Below are positions 51,049-59,618 of a stretch of DNA of 64,000 bases, piece by piece. Made by a program: the position numbers and the translations under genes. The first letter of the stretch is position 1. Each line of letters starts with the position of its first letter. The DNA comes from Phosphoribacter sp037045055 (GTDB taxonomy: Bacteria > Actinomycetota > Actinomycetes > Actinomycetales > Dermatophilaceae), in the NCBI GenBank assembly GCA_037045055.1, contig JBAOHJ010000002.1:372001-436000 (forward strand). The letters run 5' to 3'. The notes below the pieces were generated by a model, which was not told where the DNA came from, searched no databases, and saw only the letters and a program-made list of their open reading frames with translations.

Positions 51049-51759
51049 CTAGGCCTCGACCGCGGCGGGAGCCGGCAGGCCCTCTCGGGGGCGCTCGGGG
51101 ACGAACCGGTAGCCGACGTTGCGTACGGTGCCGATGAGCGACTCGTGCTCCGGCCCGAGCTTGGCCCGCAGCCGGCGCACGTGGACGTCGACGGTGCGGG
51201 TGCCGCCGAAGTAGTCGTACCCCCACACCTCCTGGAGCAACTGGGCCCGGCTGAACACCCGCCCGGGGTGCTGCGCGAGGTACTTGAGCAGCTCGAACTC
51301 CTTGTAGGTCAGATCCAGGGAGTGCTTGCGGACCCGGGCGGAGTACGTGCTCTCGTCGATGGTGAGGTCCCCGGCCTTGATCGGCCCGGGCTCGGCCAGC
51401 TCCTCGGCCTCGGTCCTGGTCATGGCCAAGCGCACCCGGGCGTCGACCTCGGCGGGACCGGCGGTGTCCAGGACGACGTCGTCGACACCCCACTGCGCGT
51501 GCAGGGCGGCGAGGCCGCCCTCGGTGAGCACGGCGAGCACCGGAGCGGAGCTGCCCGTGGCTCGCAGCACGCGGCACAGGGCCTTGGCGTGGGCGAGGTC
51601 GCGGCGCGCGTCGACGAGGACGACGTCCCCGACGGGGGCGTGGACCAGGGCTGCCGGCTCGGCCGGCAGGACGCGGACCTGGTGACCGAGCAGGCCCAGC
51701 GCGGGCAGCACCTCGGAGCTGGGCTCCAAGGCGTTGGTCAGCAGCAGCAGCAGGGCCAC
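51049..51759 (-). CDS. glnR: GlnR, OmpR-type nitrogen regulator
   Basis: 236 residues. The N-terminus LLLLTNALEPSSEVLPALGLLGHQVRVL and VVLVDARRDLAHAKALCRVLRATG is the GlnR receiver-like domain (atypical, no need for phosphorylation). The C-terminal OmpR winged helix is nearly identical to other GlnRs: LTYKEFELLKYLAQHPGRVF, LLQEVWGYDYFGGTRTVDVHV and LIGTVRNVGYRF. Global activator of ammonium assimilation. Divergent from a MoaD-like gene, 84 bp away. Confidence 0.95.
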   Translation of the reverse strand: MALLLLLTNALEPSSEVLPALGLLGHQVRVLPAEPAALVHAPVGDVVLVDARRDLAHAKALCRVLRATGSSAPVLAVLTEGGLAALHAQWGVDDVVLDTAGPAEVDARVRLAMTRTEAEELAEPGPIKAGDLTIDESTYSARVRKHSLDLTYKEFELLKYLAQHPGRVFSRAQLLQEVWGYDYFGGTRTVDVHVRRLRAKLGPEHESLIGTVRNVGYRFVPERPREGLPAPAAVEA

Positions 51760-51842
51760 CGGACGAGGATAATCGCAGGCGTCGCCGGCCTCCGACGACA
51801 GCCCGGGTCGTGAGACCTTCCCGACACCCGTCAAGGACCGGT

Positions 51843-52121
51843 ATGCCGTCCGCGCCAACGCCCAGTCCCGGCTCCCCCGGCACGCCCACGGTGACGGTGC
51901 GCTACTGGGCGGGCGCTCGCGCCGCCGCCGGGGTCGACGGCGAGCAGGTCCGGGCCGCGACCGTTGGCCAGGCGCTGGCCGAGTGCCTCGGGCGGCACGC
52001 CGCGCTCGCCCAGGTCCTGGCCGTGGCGACCTTCCTGCTGGACGGCCGGGCCGTGCCGCGCTCCGCCGCCCTGACCGACGGGTCGGTGCTGGAGGTCCTG
52101 CCGCCCTTCGCCGGTGGGTGA
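51843..52121 (+). CDS. MoaD/ThiS-family sulfur carrier protein
   Basis: 92 residues. VTVRYWAGARAAAGVDGEQVRAATVGQALAECLGRH in parts, DGSVLEVLPPFAGG ends with the C-terminal Gly-Gly that is adenylated and thiolated in MoaD/ThiS. Involved in molybdopterin or thiamin/cysteine sulfur transfer; no partner genes are nearby. The ATG at 51843 lies inside a GTATGCCG copy; a GTG at 51810 in frame is possible. Confidence 0.82.
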   Translation: MPSAPTPSPGSPGTPTVTVRYWAGARAAAGVDGEQVRAATVGQALAECLGRHAALAQVLAVATFLLDGRAVPRSAALTDGSVLEVLPPFAGG

Positions 52122-52128
52122 TGCGACG

Positions 52129-52950
52129 ATGGCGACCGTGAGCGACGTCGACCCGCGGGCCGCCGGCCCGAGGCGGCATACCGTGCTCGAGCTCGACGCG
52201 ACGCGGCTGCCCCCCGCGGTCGCCCCGACGGTGGTGCTCGGGGCCGCGGTGGTGACGGCCGGCGCCTACCTCGGGTATGCCGCCCTCGTCGCCGTGCTGG
52301 CGCTCGCCGGGCTGGTGCTGGTCGCCGGGTGGCCCAGGCTGCTCGACGTGCCGAGCCCCACGGGGGTGCGGGTGGTGGTCGCCGTCGGTGCCGCCTTGCA
52401 GGCCGCGGCGATGTGGCTGACGGCCGGCCCTGCGCGCCTGGCCTGGATGCCGCTGGCGCTGGCGATCGGGGTGGTCGGTGTGCTGTTGCAGCAGCTCGGT
52501 CGCTCCGGCGGTGGGGGTCGGGTGACGGCCGCGGTGGCGGCCTCGGCCAGCGCGCTGGTCGTGCTGGCCAGCGGCCTGGCGATGGCGCCCCTGGCCGACA
52601 CGCCCTCAGGGCCGAGGTTCGTGCTCGTCGCGATGGCCGGGCTGGCCGCCGGGGCCGTCGCGGAGCTGTCCGGACGTCACCGCCGGGTCCGCGGTGCGGC
52701 GGTCCTGGTCGTGCTCGTCGTCGGCGCCCTGGGATCCTGGCTGGCCGCGGTCGCGTTGGGCGGACCGGTCAAGGCCCTCACCGCCGTCGGATTGGGCATG
52801 CTCGTGGCCTCGCTGTCCTACTCGATGCGCCATGTCCTGGGCACCCTGGGCGGGCGAGAGGCCCCGTGGGGGCAGGCGGCCCTGGTGAGCGCGTCGATCC
52901 TGCTGCCGGGAGTGTGCGTGCTGGCCCTGGGCCGGATGGCCGGGGTCTGA
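52129..52950 (+). CDS. Multi-pass membrane protein of unknown function
   Basis: 273 residues, about seven to eight hydrophobic stretches (TVVLGAAVVTAGAYLGYAAL, LVAVLALAGLVLVAGW, LAWMPLALAIGVVGVLL, AAVLVVLVVGALGSWLAAVAL among them) and an acidic start. No recognised family. It begins 7 nt after the MoaD-like gene and is probably cotranscribed. Seen widely as a hypothetical protein in actinobacteria. Confidence 0.6.
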   Translation: MATVSDVDPRAAGPRRHTVLELDATRLPPAVAPTVVLGAAVVTAGAYLGYAALVAVLALAGLVLVAGWPRLLDVPSPTGVRVVVAVGAALQAAAMWLTAGPARLAWMPLALAIGVVGVLLQQLGRSGGGGRVTAAVAASASALVVLASGLAMAPLADTPSGPRFVLVAMAGLAAGAVAELSGRHRRVRGAAVLVVLVVGALGSWLAAVALGGPVKALTAVGLGMLVASLSYSMRHVLGTLGGREAPWGQAALVSASILLPGVCVLALGRMAGV

Positions 52951-53031
52951 CCCGCCGTCCGAGCGCCCGGGGGCGGCCGACCCCGACACCGCCGCGGGGC
53001 GCCCCGTGGCTCAGGTGACCAACGCCCGGGC

Positions 53032-53394
53032 TCAGTACACCAACGCCTGCGCGCCCTCGGCGAGCGCCCGCTCGACGAAACCGGCCGCCCCGGCGATCGA
53101 CGCACCGGGCAGCAGGTCCGCCTCGGTGAGGCCGCGCCGGGCCGCACACTGGGTGCACACCCGGACCGCGTCGAGCGCCAGCAGCGCGTCGCGCAGCTCG
53201 GCAAACGGCGCGGCATACGGCAGGGTCAACGTCTCGGCGTGTCCGGGGGTGGCCAGCCAGGTCGCCTCCCCGGTGAGCCACACCTGCACGCTCGCCCCAC
53301 CGGCCACTGCGGTAGTGGCGACGGTGAGCGCCTGGGCGAGACGCTCGAGGGCCTCCGCGCCGCAGGTGAGCTTGACGACGAGGGAGCGGGTCAT
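53032..53394 (-). CDS. DsrE-family protein
   Basis: 120 residues. LVVKLTCGAEALERLAQALTVATTAVAGGASVQVWLTGEATWLA is DsrE/YchN-like, followed by VRVCTQCAARRGLTEADLLPG, where Cys-x-x-Cys and the active Cys of sulfur transfer could sit, then GFVERALAEGAQALVY. Possible sulfurtransferase or small regulator; no partner nearby. Divergent from the FABP gene. Confidence 0.8.
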   Translation of the reverse strand: MTRSLVVKLTCGAEALERLAQALTVATTAVAGGASVQVWLTGEATWLATPGHAETLTLPYAAPFAELRDALLALDAVRVCTQCAARRGLTEADLLPGASIAGAAGFVERALAEGAQALVY

Positions 53395-53457
53395 GGCACG
53401 AGACTACGATCGCACCGATGCGCCGAGTGCTCGACCCGACCGACCAGGAGGCACACC

Positions 53458-53958
53458 GTGTTCGCCATCGACGCCGATCTGCCCGAACGCCTGCGGCCGC
53501 TGGCCTGGTTGATCGGCCGCTGGGAGGGCGCCGGGGTGTGGGGGTACCCGACCACCGAGTCGGGGCACTACGGCCAGGAGGTGGTGTGCAGCCACGACGG
53601 GCGAGGCTTCCTCGAGTGGCAGTCGCGCACCTGGCTGCTGGACTCCGCGACCGGCGACCGGCTGCGGCCCTCGGCGATCGAGCTCGGGTTCTGGCGTCCC
53701 GACGAGGACGGGTCGCAGGTCGAGCTGCTGCTCACCCACCCGACCGGCATCGTCGAGCTCTACGTCGGCACGATGGAGCCGGCCAAGGTCACCCTGCGCA
53801 CCGACGGCGTCATGCGCAGCCGGCACGCGAAGGAGTACAACGCCGGGGCGCGCCTCTACGGCCTCGTGGACGGCGATCTCATGTACACCATGGACATGGC
53901 GGCGATGGGCCACTCGCTGACCCCGCACCTGTCCGCCCAGCTCAAGCGGGTCGGCTGA
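53458..53958 (+). CDS. FABP-like heme-binding beta-barrel protein (nitrobindin family)
   Basis: 166 residues. LAWLIGRWEGAGVWGYPTTESGHYGQEVV carries the GxWxGxG of nitrobindins, then FLEWQSRTWLL and LELGFWRPDEDG-like text (ELGFWRPDEDGSQVELLLTHPTGIVELYVG), ending with GHSLTPHLSAQLKRV where the proximal His lies. Binds heme and NO in relatives. AGGAGG stands 7 nt before the GTG at 53458. A fur gene follows 49 nt downstream. Confidence 0.87.
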   Translation: MFAIDADLPERLRPLAWLIGRWEGAGVWGYPTTESGHYGQEVVCSHDGRGFLEWQSRTWLLDSATGDRLRPSAIELGFWRPDEDGSQVELLLTHPTGIVELYVGTMEPAKVTLRTDGVMRSRHAKEYNAGARLYGLVDGDLMYTMDMAAMGHSLTPHLSAQLKRVG

Positions 53959-54007
53959 GCACCCGCTGCGGCCCACCGGGGCCGGACACTGACTTACCCT
54001 TGGGCAG

Positions 54008-54427
54008 GTGAGCGAGCTCGTCCACGCCCTGCGCGCCAACGGCATGCGGCTGACCGCCCCGCGGCGGCGGATCGTCGACGCCCTGGGCCGGATCGAGCAC
54101 GGCGCCCCGGACGCGGTGGCGGCCGAGGTCGCAGCCGACGGGCAGGGGGCGCTGGCGCTCTCGACGATCTACCGGGGGCTGGAAGCCCTCGAGCAGCTCG
54201 GGCTGGTCGCCCACACTCACCTGGACCACCGGGCCCCGACCTACCACCTGGCCGACCATGCCACCCACATCCACCTGGTGTGCCTGTCTTGCGGAGCCAT
54301 CGGCGAGCTTCCCCTGGTCTCGGCCGCCGACTTCGTCGCCCGGGTCGCCGACGAGACCGGGTTCACCGCCGACGTCACCCATATGGCGATCCACGGGTGG
54401 TGCGCCGACTGCGAGAGGGCCCGATGA
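54008..54427 (+). CDS. Fur-family metal regulator
   Basis: 139 residues. Winged helix LRANGMRLTAPRRRIVDALGRIEHG, then LSTIYRGLEALEQLGLVAHTHLDHRAPTYHLADHATHIHLVCLSCGAIGE, the metal-binding His/Cys region of Fur/Zur/FurB, ending WCADCERAR with a second Cys pair. Both Cys pairs are present, as in zinc-structural Fur/Zur. It overlaps ygfZ by ATGA, so it is not a standalone regulator. Which metal it senses cannot be told. Confidence 0.9.
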   Translation: MSELVHALRANGMRLTAPRRRIVDALGRIEHGAPDAVAAEVAADGQGALALSTIYRGLEALEQLGLVAHTHLDHRAPTYHLADHATHIHLVCLSCGAIGELPLVSAADFVARVADETGFTADVTHMAIHGWCADCERAR

Positions 54428-55494
54428 CCCCGACTCCGGACCGCGCGCCCGGGGTCGCCGCGACGGCCGGCCCGCCGACCCCAACGCCTTCACCCCTGCT
54501 GTCGCGCCCCGGCGCCGTCGAGGGCGCCGGGCCCGACGCGGGCGTCGCCGCGCACTACGGCGACCCGATGCGCGAGCAGCGACTGCTCACCGAGGGGCTG
54601 GCCGTGGTCGACCTGTCGCACCGCGGGGTGGTCACCGTGTCCGGGCCGGACCGGCTCTCGTGGCTGCACTCGATGACCACCCAGGCGCTCGCGGACCTGC
54701 CGGCGCGCACGTCCGCGGAGTCGCTCGTGCTGTCCCCACGCGGCCACATCGAGCACGCCCTGCACGTGGTCGACGACGGCGAGACGATGTGGCTGTCCGT
54801 CGAACCCGGCACCGCGCCGGCACTCACGGCGTGGCTGGTCTCGATGCGGTTCATGCTGCGGGTCGAGGTGGCCGATCGCAGCGGCGAGATCGCCCTCGTC
54901 GGGGAGCCGTTTGCCGCGGAATCGGCTCCCGGAGAAGCCCTGGCCTGGCGCGATCCGTGGCCGGGGCCGGTCGGCGACACCGCGGCATACGGGCCCGTCG
55001 AGGGGCACCCGGGGCAGGGGCGACGCTGGCGTGAGGTCCTTGTCCCCCGGTCCGCCCTGGTCGACGCGGTCGGCGACCGGCCACTGGCGGGGACCTGGGC
55101 CGCCGAGGCGCTGCGGGTGGCGGCCTGGCGGCCTCGCCTGGGCTTCGAGACCGACCACCGGACCATCGTCCACGAGGTCGACTGGCTGCGCACCGCGGTG
55201 CACCTGCACAAGGGTTGTTACCGCGGCCAGGAGACCGTCGCCCGGGTGCACAACCTCGGGCGGCCGCCGCGCCGGCTGGCGTTCGTCCACCTGGACGGAT
55301 CGGGTCACACCCTGCCCGAGCGGGGCAGCGAGGTCACCGTCGAGGGCCGTCCGGTGGGGGTGCTCACCTCGGTGGCCCGCCACCACGAGCTGGGCCCCAT
55401 CGCCCTGGCCCTGCTCAAGCGCTCCACGCCCCCGGCCGCGCCGCTGTCGGCTGGCGGGATCGCCGGTGCGCAGGAGGTCATCGTCACACCGTGA
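54424..55494 (+). CDS. ygfZ: YgfZ/GcvT-family folate-binding protein
   Basis: 356 residues. GcvT-like fold: VVDLSHRGVVTVSGPDRLSWLHSMTTQALADL, then ALRVAAWRPRLGFETDHRTIVHEVDWL and the YgfZ signature KGCYRGQETVARVHNLGRPPR (K-G-C-Y-x-G-Q-E). Tetrahydrofolate-dependent Fe-S assembly helper. Coupled upstream to the Fur-family gene and downstream to the BKACE gene by 4-nt overlaps. The N-terminal 40 residues are Pro-rich. Confidence 0.93.
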   Translation: MTPTPDRAPGVAATAGPPTPTPSPLLSRPGAVEGAGPDAGVAAHYGDPMREQRLLTEGLAVVDLSHRGVVTVSGPDRLSWLHSMTTQALADLPARTSAESLVLSPRGHIEHALHVVDDGETMWLSVEPGTAPALTAWLVSMRFMLRVEVADRSGEIALVGEPFAAESAPGEALAWRDPWPGPVGDTAAYGPVEGHPGQGRRWREVLVPRSALVDAVGDRPLAGTWAAEALRVAAWRPRLGFETDHRTIVHEVDWLRTAVHLHKGCYRGQETVARVHNLGRPPRRLAFVHLDGSGHTLPERGSEVTVEGRPVGVLTSVARHHELGPIALALLKRSTPPAAPLSAGGIAGAQEVIVTP

Positions 55495-56327
55495 GCGGCA
55501 CCCTCATCACCGTCGCGCCGACTGGCGCCGAGACCGCCAAGGCCGATGCGCCGACCCTGCCCACGACCCTCGAGGAGCTCGTCGAGACGGCTGTCGCGTG
55601 CCAGGCGGCCGGGGCCGCGCTGATCCACGTCCACGTCCGCGACGCCGAGCACCGGCCTTCGCTGGACCCGGTCCTGCTGCGCGAGGCGGTCGCGGCCCTG
55701 CGGGAGGCCACCGACCTCGTCGTGCAGCTGTCGACCGGGGGCGGCGTCCACGACGGGCTCGAGCCCCGATTGGCCGTCCTGGACGCCGACCCCGACTCGT
55801 GCTCGCTGACCTGCGGCACGCTGAACTTCGGGGACGAGGTGTTCCTCAACCCGTGGGGGTTCATGGTGCAGCTCTACCGGGCGGCGCAGGAGCGCGAGGT
55901 GGTCCCGGAGTTCGAGCTGTTCGACCTCGGGCACGTCGCGACGCTGCGCCGGCTGCTGGACACCTGCGGCCCGCCGTTTGGGGCCGGGGTGCACGTCGAC
56001 TTCGTCACGGGGGTCCCGGGGGGTATGCCGGCCACGGCCCAGGCACTGCTCGCCGGCGTCGCGATGCTCCCGGACGAGGTGACGAGCTGGTCGGCCACCG
56101 GGGTCGGTCGCGGGCACCTCGCGGTGGCTGCGACCGCGTTGGCCGCCGGGGGACACCTGCGGGTCGGCATGGAAGACACGGTGACCTTCGCCAGAGGGCG
56201 GCCGGTGCGCCACAACGCCGAGTTGGTGACCCGCGCCGCCGATCTGGCGCGCCTGCTCGAACGCCCCCCGCTGAGCCCCACCCAGGCGCGGGAGCTGCTG
56301 AGCGTGAAAGAGCGGCGCAGGCGGTAG
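55491..56327 (+). CDS. BKACE-family (beta-keto acid cleavage) enzyme
   Basis: 278 residues. LITVAPTGAETAK, ALIHVHVRDAEHRPSLDP, LVVQLSTGGG and FGAGVHVDFVTGVPGGMPATAQALLAG fit the DUF849/BKACE fold with His-x-His and a zinc. Relatives split beta-keto acids such as 3-keto-5-aminohexanoate with acetyl-CoA. Coupled to ygfZ by a 4-nt overlap, an unusual pairing. Substrate unknown. Confidence 0.85.
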   Translation: MSGTLITVAPTGAETAKADAPTLPTTLEELVETAVACQAAGAALIHVHVRDAEHRPSLDPVLLREAVAALREATDLVVQLSTGGGVHDGLEPRLAVLDADPDSCSLTCGTLNFGDEVFLNPWGFMVQLYRAAQEREVVPEFELFDLGHVATLRRLLDTCGPPFGAGVHVDFVTGVPGGMPATAQALLAGVAMLPDEVTSWSATGVGRGHLAVAATALAAGGHLRVGMEDTVTFARGRPVRHNAELVTRAADLARLLERPPLSPTQARELLSVKERRRR

Positions 56328-56644
56328 CCCGGCAGACCCTCTCGGGGTGTCCGGGTGCCGGTGCCCCGGTGCGCCTCGCCGGCCACGAGGCTCCCCGACC
56401 CGCGTGGCCGCGGATCAGTGTGGCCGCGGACCGGCGAGGTGCCGACCGGCGCAGCCGCATCCTGGGTCACCACGATCAGCGGGCGCCCTGGGTCACCGCG
56501 ATCAGCGGGCGCCCTGGCGCACCGGCGGCATACCGCTGGCTCGCGGGCCCGAGGCGGCACGAGACCGTGCGCGTCGTCGGCGGAAGGTTTTGCATCGCCC
56601 GTCGCGGGTAGGGCCTCGACTCTCATCACCGGAAAGGCCGCGCC
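56328..56644. repeat. Intergenic region with a 26-bp tandem duplication
   Basis: 317 bp after the BKACE gene. 56461-56486 and 56487-56512 are nearly identical 26-bp units (one mismatch). A third partial unit follows. One CGGCATAC copy at 56525. No gene recognised. Confidence 0.55.
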
Positions 56645-57271
56645 ATGACCACCCAGACCCCCACCCGCCCGACCGATCCGGCCGGCCGGCCGCAGCCGCA
56701 CGGCGACGAGGATGCCGCCACGGCGACCTCGCGGGAGGTCGTCGCCGGCTACTTCGCCGCCGCGGACGGCGTCCTGGAGAACCCGCACGTCTTCCAGCTC
56801 GACGCCTTCGACGCCGGGGTCGGCGAGGCCATGGACCGCGCCATCGCCGGGGTCGACACCGTGATCATGGGTCGGGTCACCTACGACCAGTGGGCCGGGT
56901 ACTGGCCCACCGCCGAGGACGAGTTCAAGGACTTCATCAACCCCGTCGCCAAGCACGTCGCCTCCCGCACCCGGACCGGCGCCCTGGCGTGGGAGAACAG
57001 CCGCCTCATCGACGGGGACCTGCTCGACGCGGTCCGTGGGCTCAAGGCGCAACCCGGCGGCCGGATCGCCGTCTCGGGCTCCCTGTCGATCGCCCGGCAA
57101 CTCGCCTACGCCGGAATGCTCGACGAACTCGTCCTCGTCGTCCATCCGGTGCTCGCCGGCACCGGCCGCCGCCTCACGCAGGAGGGCGACTCGGCGCTGC
57201 CGCTGCGGCTGGTCCGGCACGACATCACCGAGAAGGGCAACGCGGTGTTGACCTACCGCCTCGGCGCCTGA
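56645..57271 (+). CDS. Dihydrofolate reductase family (RibD C-terminal-like) protein
   Basis: 208 residues. The start shows SREVVAGYFAAADGVLENPH in place of the usual SLDG, then VDTVIMGRVTYDQWAGYW, HVASRTRTGALAWENSRLIDGD and MLDELVLVVHPVLAGTGRRLT: a DHFR-like/RibD_C fold. It has the same family as 36933-37520. Substrate unknown. Confidence 0.85.
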   Translation: MTTQTPTRPTDPAGRPQPHGDEDAATATSREVVAGYFAAADGVLENPHVFQLDAFDAGVGEAMDRAIAGVDTVIMGRVTYDQWAGYWPTAEDEFKDFINPVAKHVASRTRTGALAWENSRLIDGDLLDAVRGLKAQPGGRIAVSGSLSIARQLAYAGMLDELVLVVHPVLAGTGRRLTQEGDSALPLRLVRHDITEKGNAVLTYRLGA

Positions 57272-57361
57272 CCGCGCGGCATGGGGCGACGGTGCGCGCC
57301 GCCGGGGGCAACGGTGCTCGCGGCCAGGCCGGACACCGTGTGGCCATCCTCACGCTGCCTT

Positions 57362-57382
57362 CAGTTTGCGCTGCGCTAACTG
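57362..57382 (+). promoter_or_regulatory. 21-bp palindrome before the XRE regulator
   Basis: A 21-bp dyad (57362-57382) with one mismatched pair: CAGTTtGCGC, a central T, and GCGCtAACTG. It ends 19 bp before the ATG of the XRE gene and overlaps where a promoter should be (a weak TTGCGC at 57366 and CACAAT at 57390). Fits an autoregulatory operator. A transcript starting near the ATG would be leaderless. Confidence 0.6.
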
Positions 57383-57401
57383 TAGCAAGCACAATGAAGG
57401 C

Positions 57402-57881
57402 ATGGCCCCGACACTCGTCCACGACCTGGGTGGCTACCTGCGCGAGCAGCGGATGGCCGCCCAGATGTCGCTGCGGCAGCTGTCGGAGCTTGCCGGCATC
57501 TCCAACCCTTACCTCTCGCAGATCGAGCGGGGGCTCAAGAAGCCCAGCGCCGAGATCCTGCAGCAGATCGCCCGGGGGTTGCGGGTGTCGGCGGAGTCGC
57601 TGTACGTGCGGGCCGGGTTCCTCGACGAGGCGCCCACCCGCCCGACCCCGGCCGGGGTGCTGGAGGCCATCGAGGCCGACGTCGCACTGACGCCTCGGCA
57701 ACGCGCCGTCCTGGTCGAGGTCTACCGCTCGTTCGTCGCGGCCCCCGCCGGGTCGGCCACCCCGACCCCGGCGGGGGACACCGACGCGCCCGCTGCGACT
57801 GCCGCGCCGCCACCGGCCCCGACCCGACCAGGCCACGTCCCGCTGGCCCGACCGGTCGCCGCCGCGACCACCACCCACTGA
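57402..57881 (+). CDS. XRE-family regulator (Rv0474-like)
   Basis: 159 residues. HTH: GYLREQRMAAQMSLRQLSELAGISNPYLSQIERGLKKPSAEILQQIARGLRVSAESLY in parts. The C-terminal ~60 residues are Ala/Pro/Thr-rich and disordered. In mycobacteria the Rv0474 homologue lies directly before hbhA, and here it precedes the HbhA-like gene by 12 nt. Start ATG 57402. Confidence 0.87.
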   Translation: MAPTLVHDLGGYLREQRMAAQMSLRQLSELAGISNPYLSQIERGLKKPSAEILQQIARGLRVSAESLYVRAGFLDEAPTRPTPAGVLEAIEADVALTPRQRAVLVEVYRSFVAAPAGSATPTPAGDTDAPAATAAPPPAPTRPGHVPLARPVAAATTTH

Positions 57882-57893
57882 GAGGAAACCGCC

Positions 57894-58409
57894 ATGTCCC
57901 GTTCCGACGAGTTCGTCGACGAGCTCAAGAAGGTCGCCGATGCCGCCGTGTCCCCCGCGTATGCCGCGGTGGGCGCCGCCGACGCCGCCGCCGAGAAGGC
58001 CCGCGAGGCCGTCAAGGAGTTCGACTCCGACGACCTGCGCAGCAGCTTCACCACCCAGGCCGAGAAGGCCAAGGACCTGCCGTCCCAGCTGCTCGAGCTG
58101 GCCAAGGAGTTCGCCGAGAAGGCCCAGGCGCAGTACGAGGAGTTCGCCAACCGTGGCGAGCAGGTCATCGCCCGGCTGCGCGACCGCAGCGCGACCGAGG
58201 AGCTGCGCGAGCAGTTCGACCACGCGATGGAGTTGGGCAAGGATGCGCTGGCTTCGGCCCGCAAGTCCGTGACCAACGCCGTCCACGAGGTCGAGGACGC
58301 CGCCAAGCAGCTGGCCTCCTCGGTCGAGGGCGACGCGCAGGAGGTCGTCGAGGACGTCAAGACCACGGCCAAGAAGACCACCTCGCGAGCCAGGTCCGCG
58401 GCCAAGTAG
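57894..58409 (+). CDS. HbhA-like heparin-binding hemagglutinin
   Basis: 171 residues, all helical: an acidic N-terminal half (DEFVDELKKVADAA, KAREAVKEFDSDDLRSSF), coiled-coil-like KAKDLPSQLLELAKEFAEKAQ, and a Lys/Ala-rich C-terminus (KTTAKKTTSRARSAAK), the heparin-binding tail of HbhA. No signal peptide, as in HbhA. AGAGGAAA is the ribosome binding site. Adhesion by family; in environmental actinomycetes it may act at membranes. Confidence 0.85.
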   Translation: MSRSDEFVDELKKVADAAVSPAYAAVGAADAAAEKAREAVKEFDSDDLRSSFTTQAEKAKDLPSQLLELAKEFAEKAQAQYEEFANRGEQVIARLRDRSATEELREQFDHAMELGKDALASARKSVTNAVHEVEDAAKQLASSVEGDAQEVVEDVKTTAKKTTSRARSAAK

Positions 58410-58432
58410 ACCGGTCCGCCGGCCCATCGACA

Positions 58433-58475
58433 CCGGCCCGGTCGGTCCTCGCAGGAGGGGGATCGACCGGGCCGG
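58433..58475 (+). terminator. Terminator after the HbhA-like gene
   Basis: CCGGCCCGGTCG (58433-58444) and CGACCGGGCCGG (58464-58475) pair perfectly over 12 bp around a 19-nt loop, 24 nt after the stop. No T-run follows. Confidence 0.6.
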
Positions 58476-58555
58476 ACCATGCTCCCCCGCGTGGGCGACC
58501 GGCAGTGTCTCCGCCACCGGCCATCGGGCCGAGGGCTCTGACACACTGACGCACT

Positions 58556-59614
58556 GTGTCCCGCCCAGAACCCACCCCCAGCTCGCCGCAGCGGTCCGCG
58601 GCTCCGGAGTCGGCCGCGGCTCCGGAGTGGGCCGCGGCACCGGCGCGGACCCCCTCGCGGGCACTGACGAGCGCGCCGGTCCTGGCCCACGTGGTGCGCT
58701 GCGGGACCGTGGAGAGCCTGCACCACGGCTGCGCCGTGGTCACGGCACCGGACGGCTCGGTGCAGCACGCCTGGGGCGAGCCGTCCGATGTGGTGTTCCC
58801 GCGTTCGGCGAACAAGCCGCTGCAGGCCGTGGGCCTGCTCGAGGTAGGACTCCAGCTGCCGCCCCCACAGGTGGCCGTGGCCTGCGCGAGCCACTCCGGT
58901 GAGCCCTATCACCTCGACACCGTGCGCGCGATCCTCGCGGGGGTCGGGCTGGACGAGACCGCCCTGCGCAACACCCCTGGCTACCCGGTCGACCTCGCGG
59001 CCTCCGAGGCCTGGATCCGCGCCGGGCGTGGACCGGCCTCGATCACCCAGAACTGCTCCGGCAAGCATGCCGCCATGCTCGCCACGGCCGCGCATCACGG
59101 CTGGGCCTGCGACACCTACCTCGACCCGGACCACCCCGTCCAACAGGCCGTGACCCGCGGCCTGGAACGGGTGACCGGCGAGCGGGTGCACGTGGTCGCC
59201 GTCGACGGGTGCGGTGCCCCGCTGCACGGCATCCCCCTGGTGGCGCTGGCCCGGGCGTTCGGGCGGCTGGCCAGCGCCGCCGCGGGGTCCGCCGAGGGCC
59301 GGGTGGCCGACGCGATGCGCGCCCACCCCGATCTCGTCGGAGGCACCGGCCGCCAGGTGACCGCGCTGATGCGTGAGGCTCCCGGCGTGGTCGCCAAGGA
59401 CGGGGCAGAGGCCGTGTATGCCGTGGGGCTGGCGGACGGGCGCGGTGTCGCGGTGAAGATCGCCGACGGGCACACGCGCGCCAAGGCGGTGGTGCTCGCG
59501 GCGGTCCTGCGCCACGTCGGGGCGGTGCCGCCGGCGGCATACCGGGCACTGGCGCACGCCCCGGTGCTCGGCCACGGCGTGCCGGTCGGGGCCGTCGAGG
59601 CCGTGGGGATCTGA
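58556..59614 (+). CDS. Asparaginase (Rhizobium-type L-asparaginase II family)
   Basis: 352 residues. VVRCGTVESLHHGCAVVTAPDGS, SANKPLQAVGLLE (Ser/Lys), ACASHSGEPYHLDTVRAIL, NCSGKHAAMLATAAHHGW and VDGCGAPLHGIPLVALARAF match the thermolabile asparaginase family (ReAV-type), with the Cys and Ser-x-x-Lys motifs in place. Hydrolyses L-asparagine. The N-terminal 40 residues are an Ala/Pro repeat. GTG start at 58556. Confidence 0.87.
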   Translation: MSRPEPTPSSPQRSAAPESAAAPEWAAAPARTPSRALTSAPVLAHVVRCGTVESLHHGCAVVTAPDGSVQHAWGEPSDVVFPRSANKPLQAVGLLEVGLQLPPPQVAVACASHSGEPYHLDTVRAILAGVGLDETALRNTPGYPVDLAASEAWIRAGRGPASITQNCSGKHAAMLATAAHHGWACDTYLDPDHPVQQAVTRGLERVTGERVHVVAVDGCGAPLHGIPLVALARAFGRLASAAAGSAEGRVADAMRAHPDLVGGTGRQVTALMREAPGVVAKDGAEAVYAVGLADGRGVAVKIADGHTRAKAVVLAAVLRHVGAVPPAAYRALAHAPVLGHGVPVGAVEAVGI

Positions 59615-59618
59615 TCGA

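Noticed and set aside
49994..51889. mshD with a longer N-terminus up to 51889
   Set aside because: The extra part overlaps glnR on the same strand in another frame and is Arg/Pro-rich. The ATG at 51013 gives the normal MshD length.
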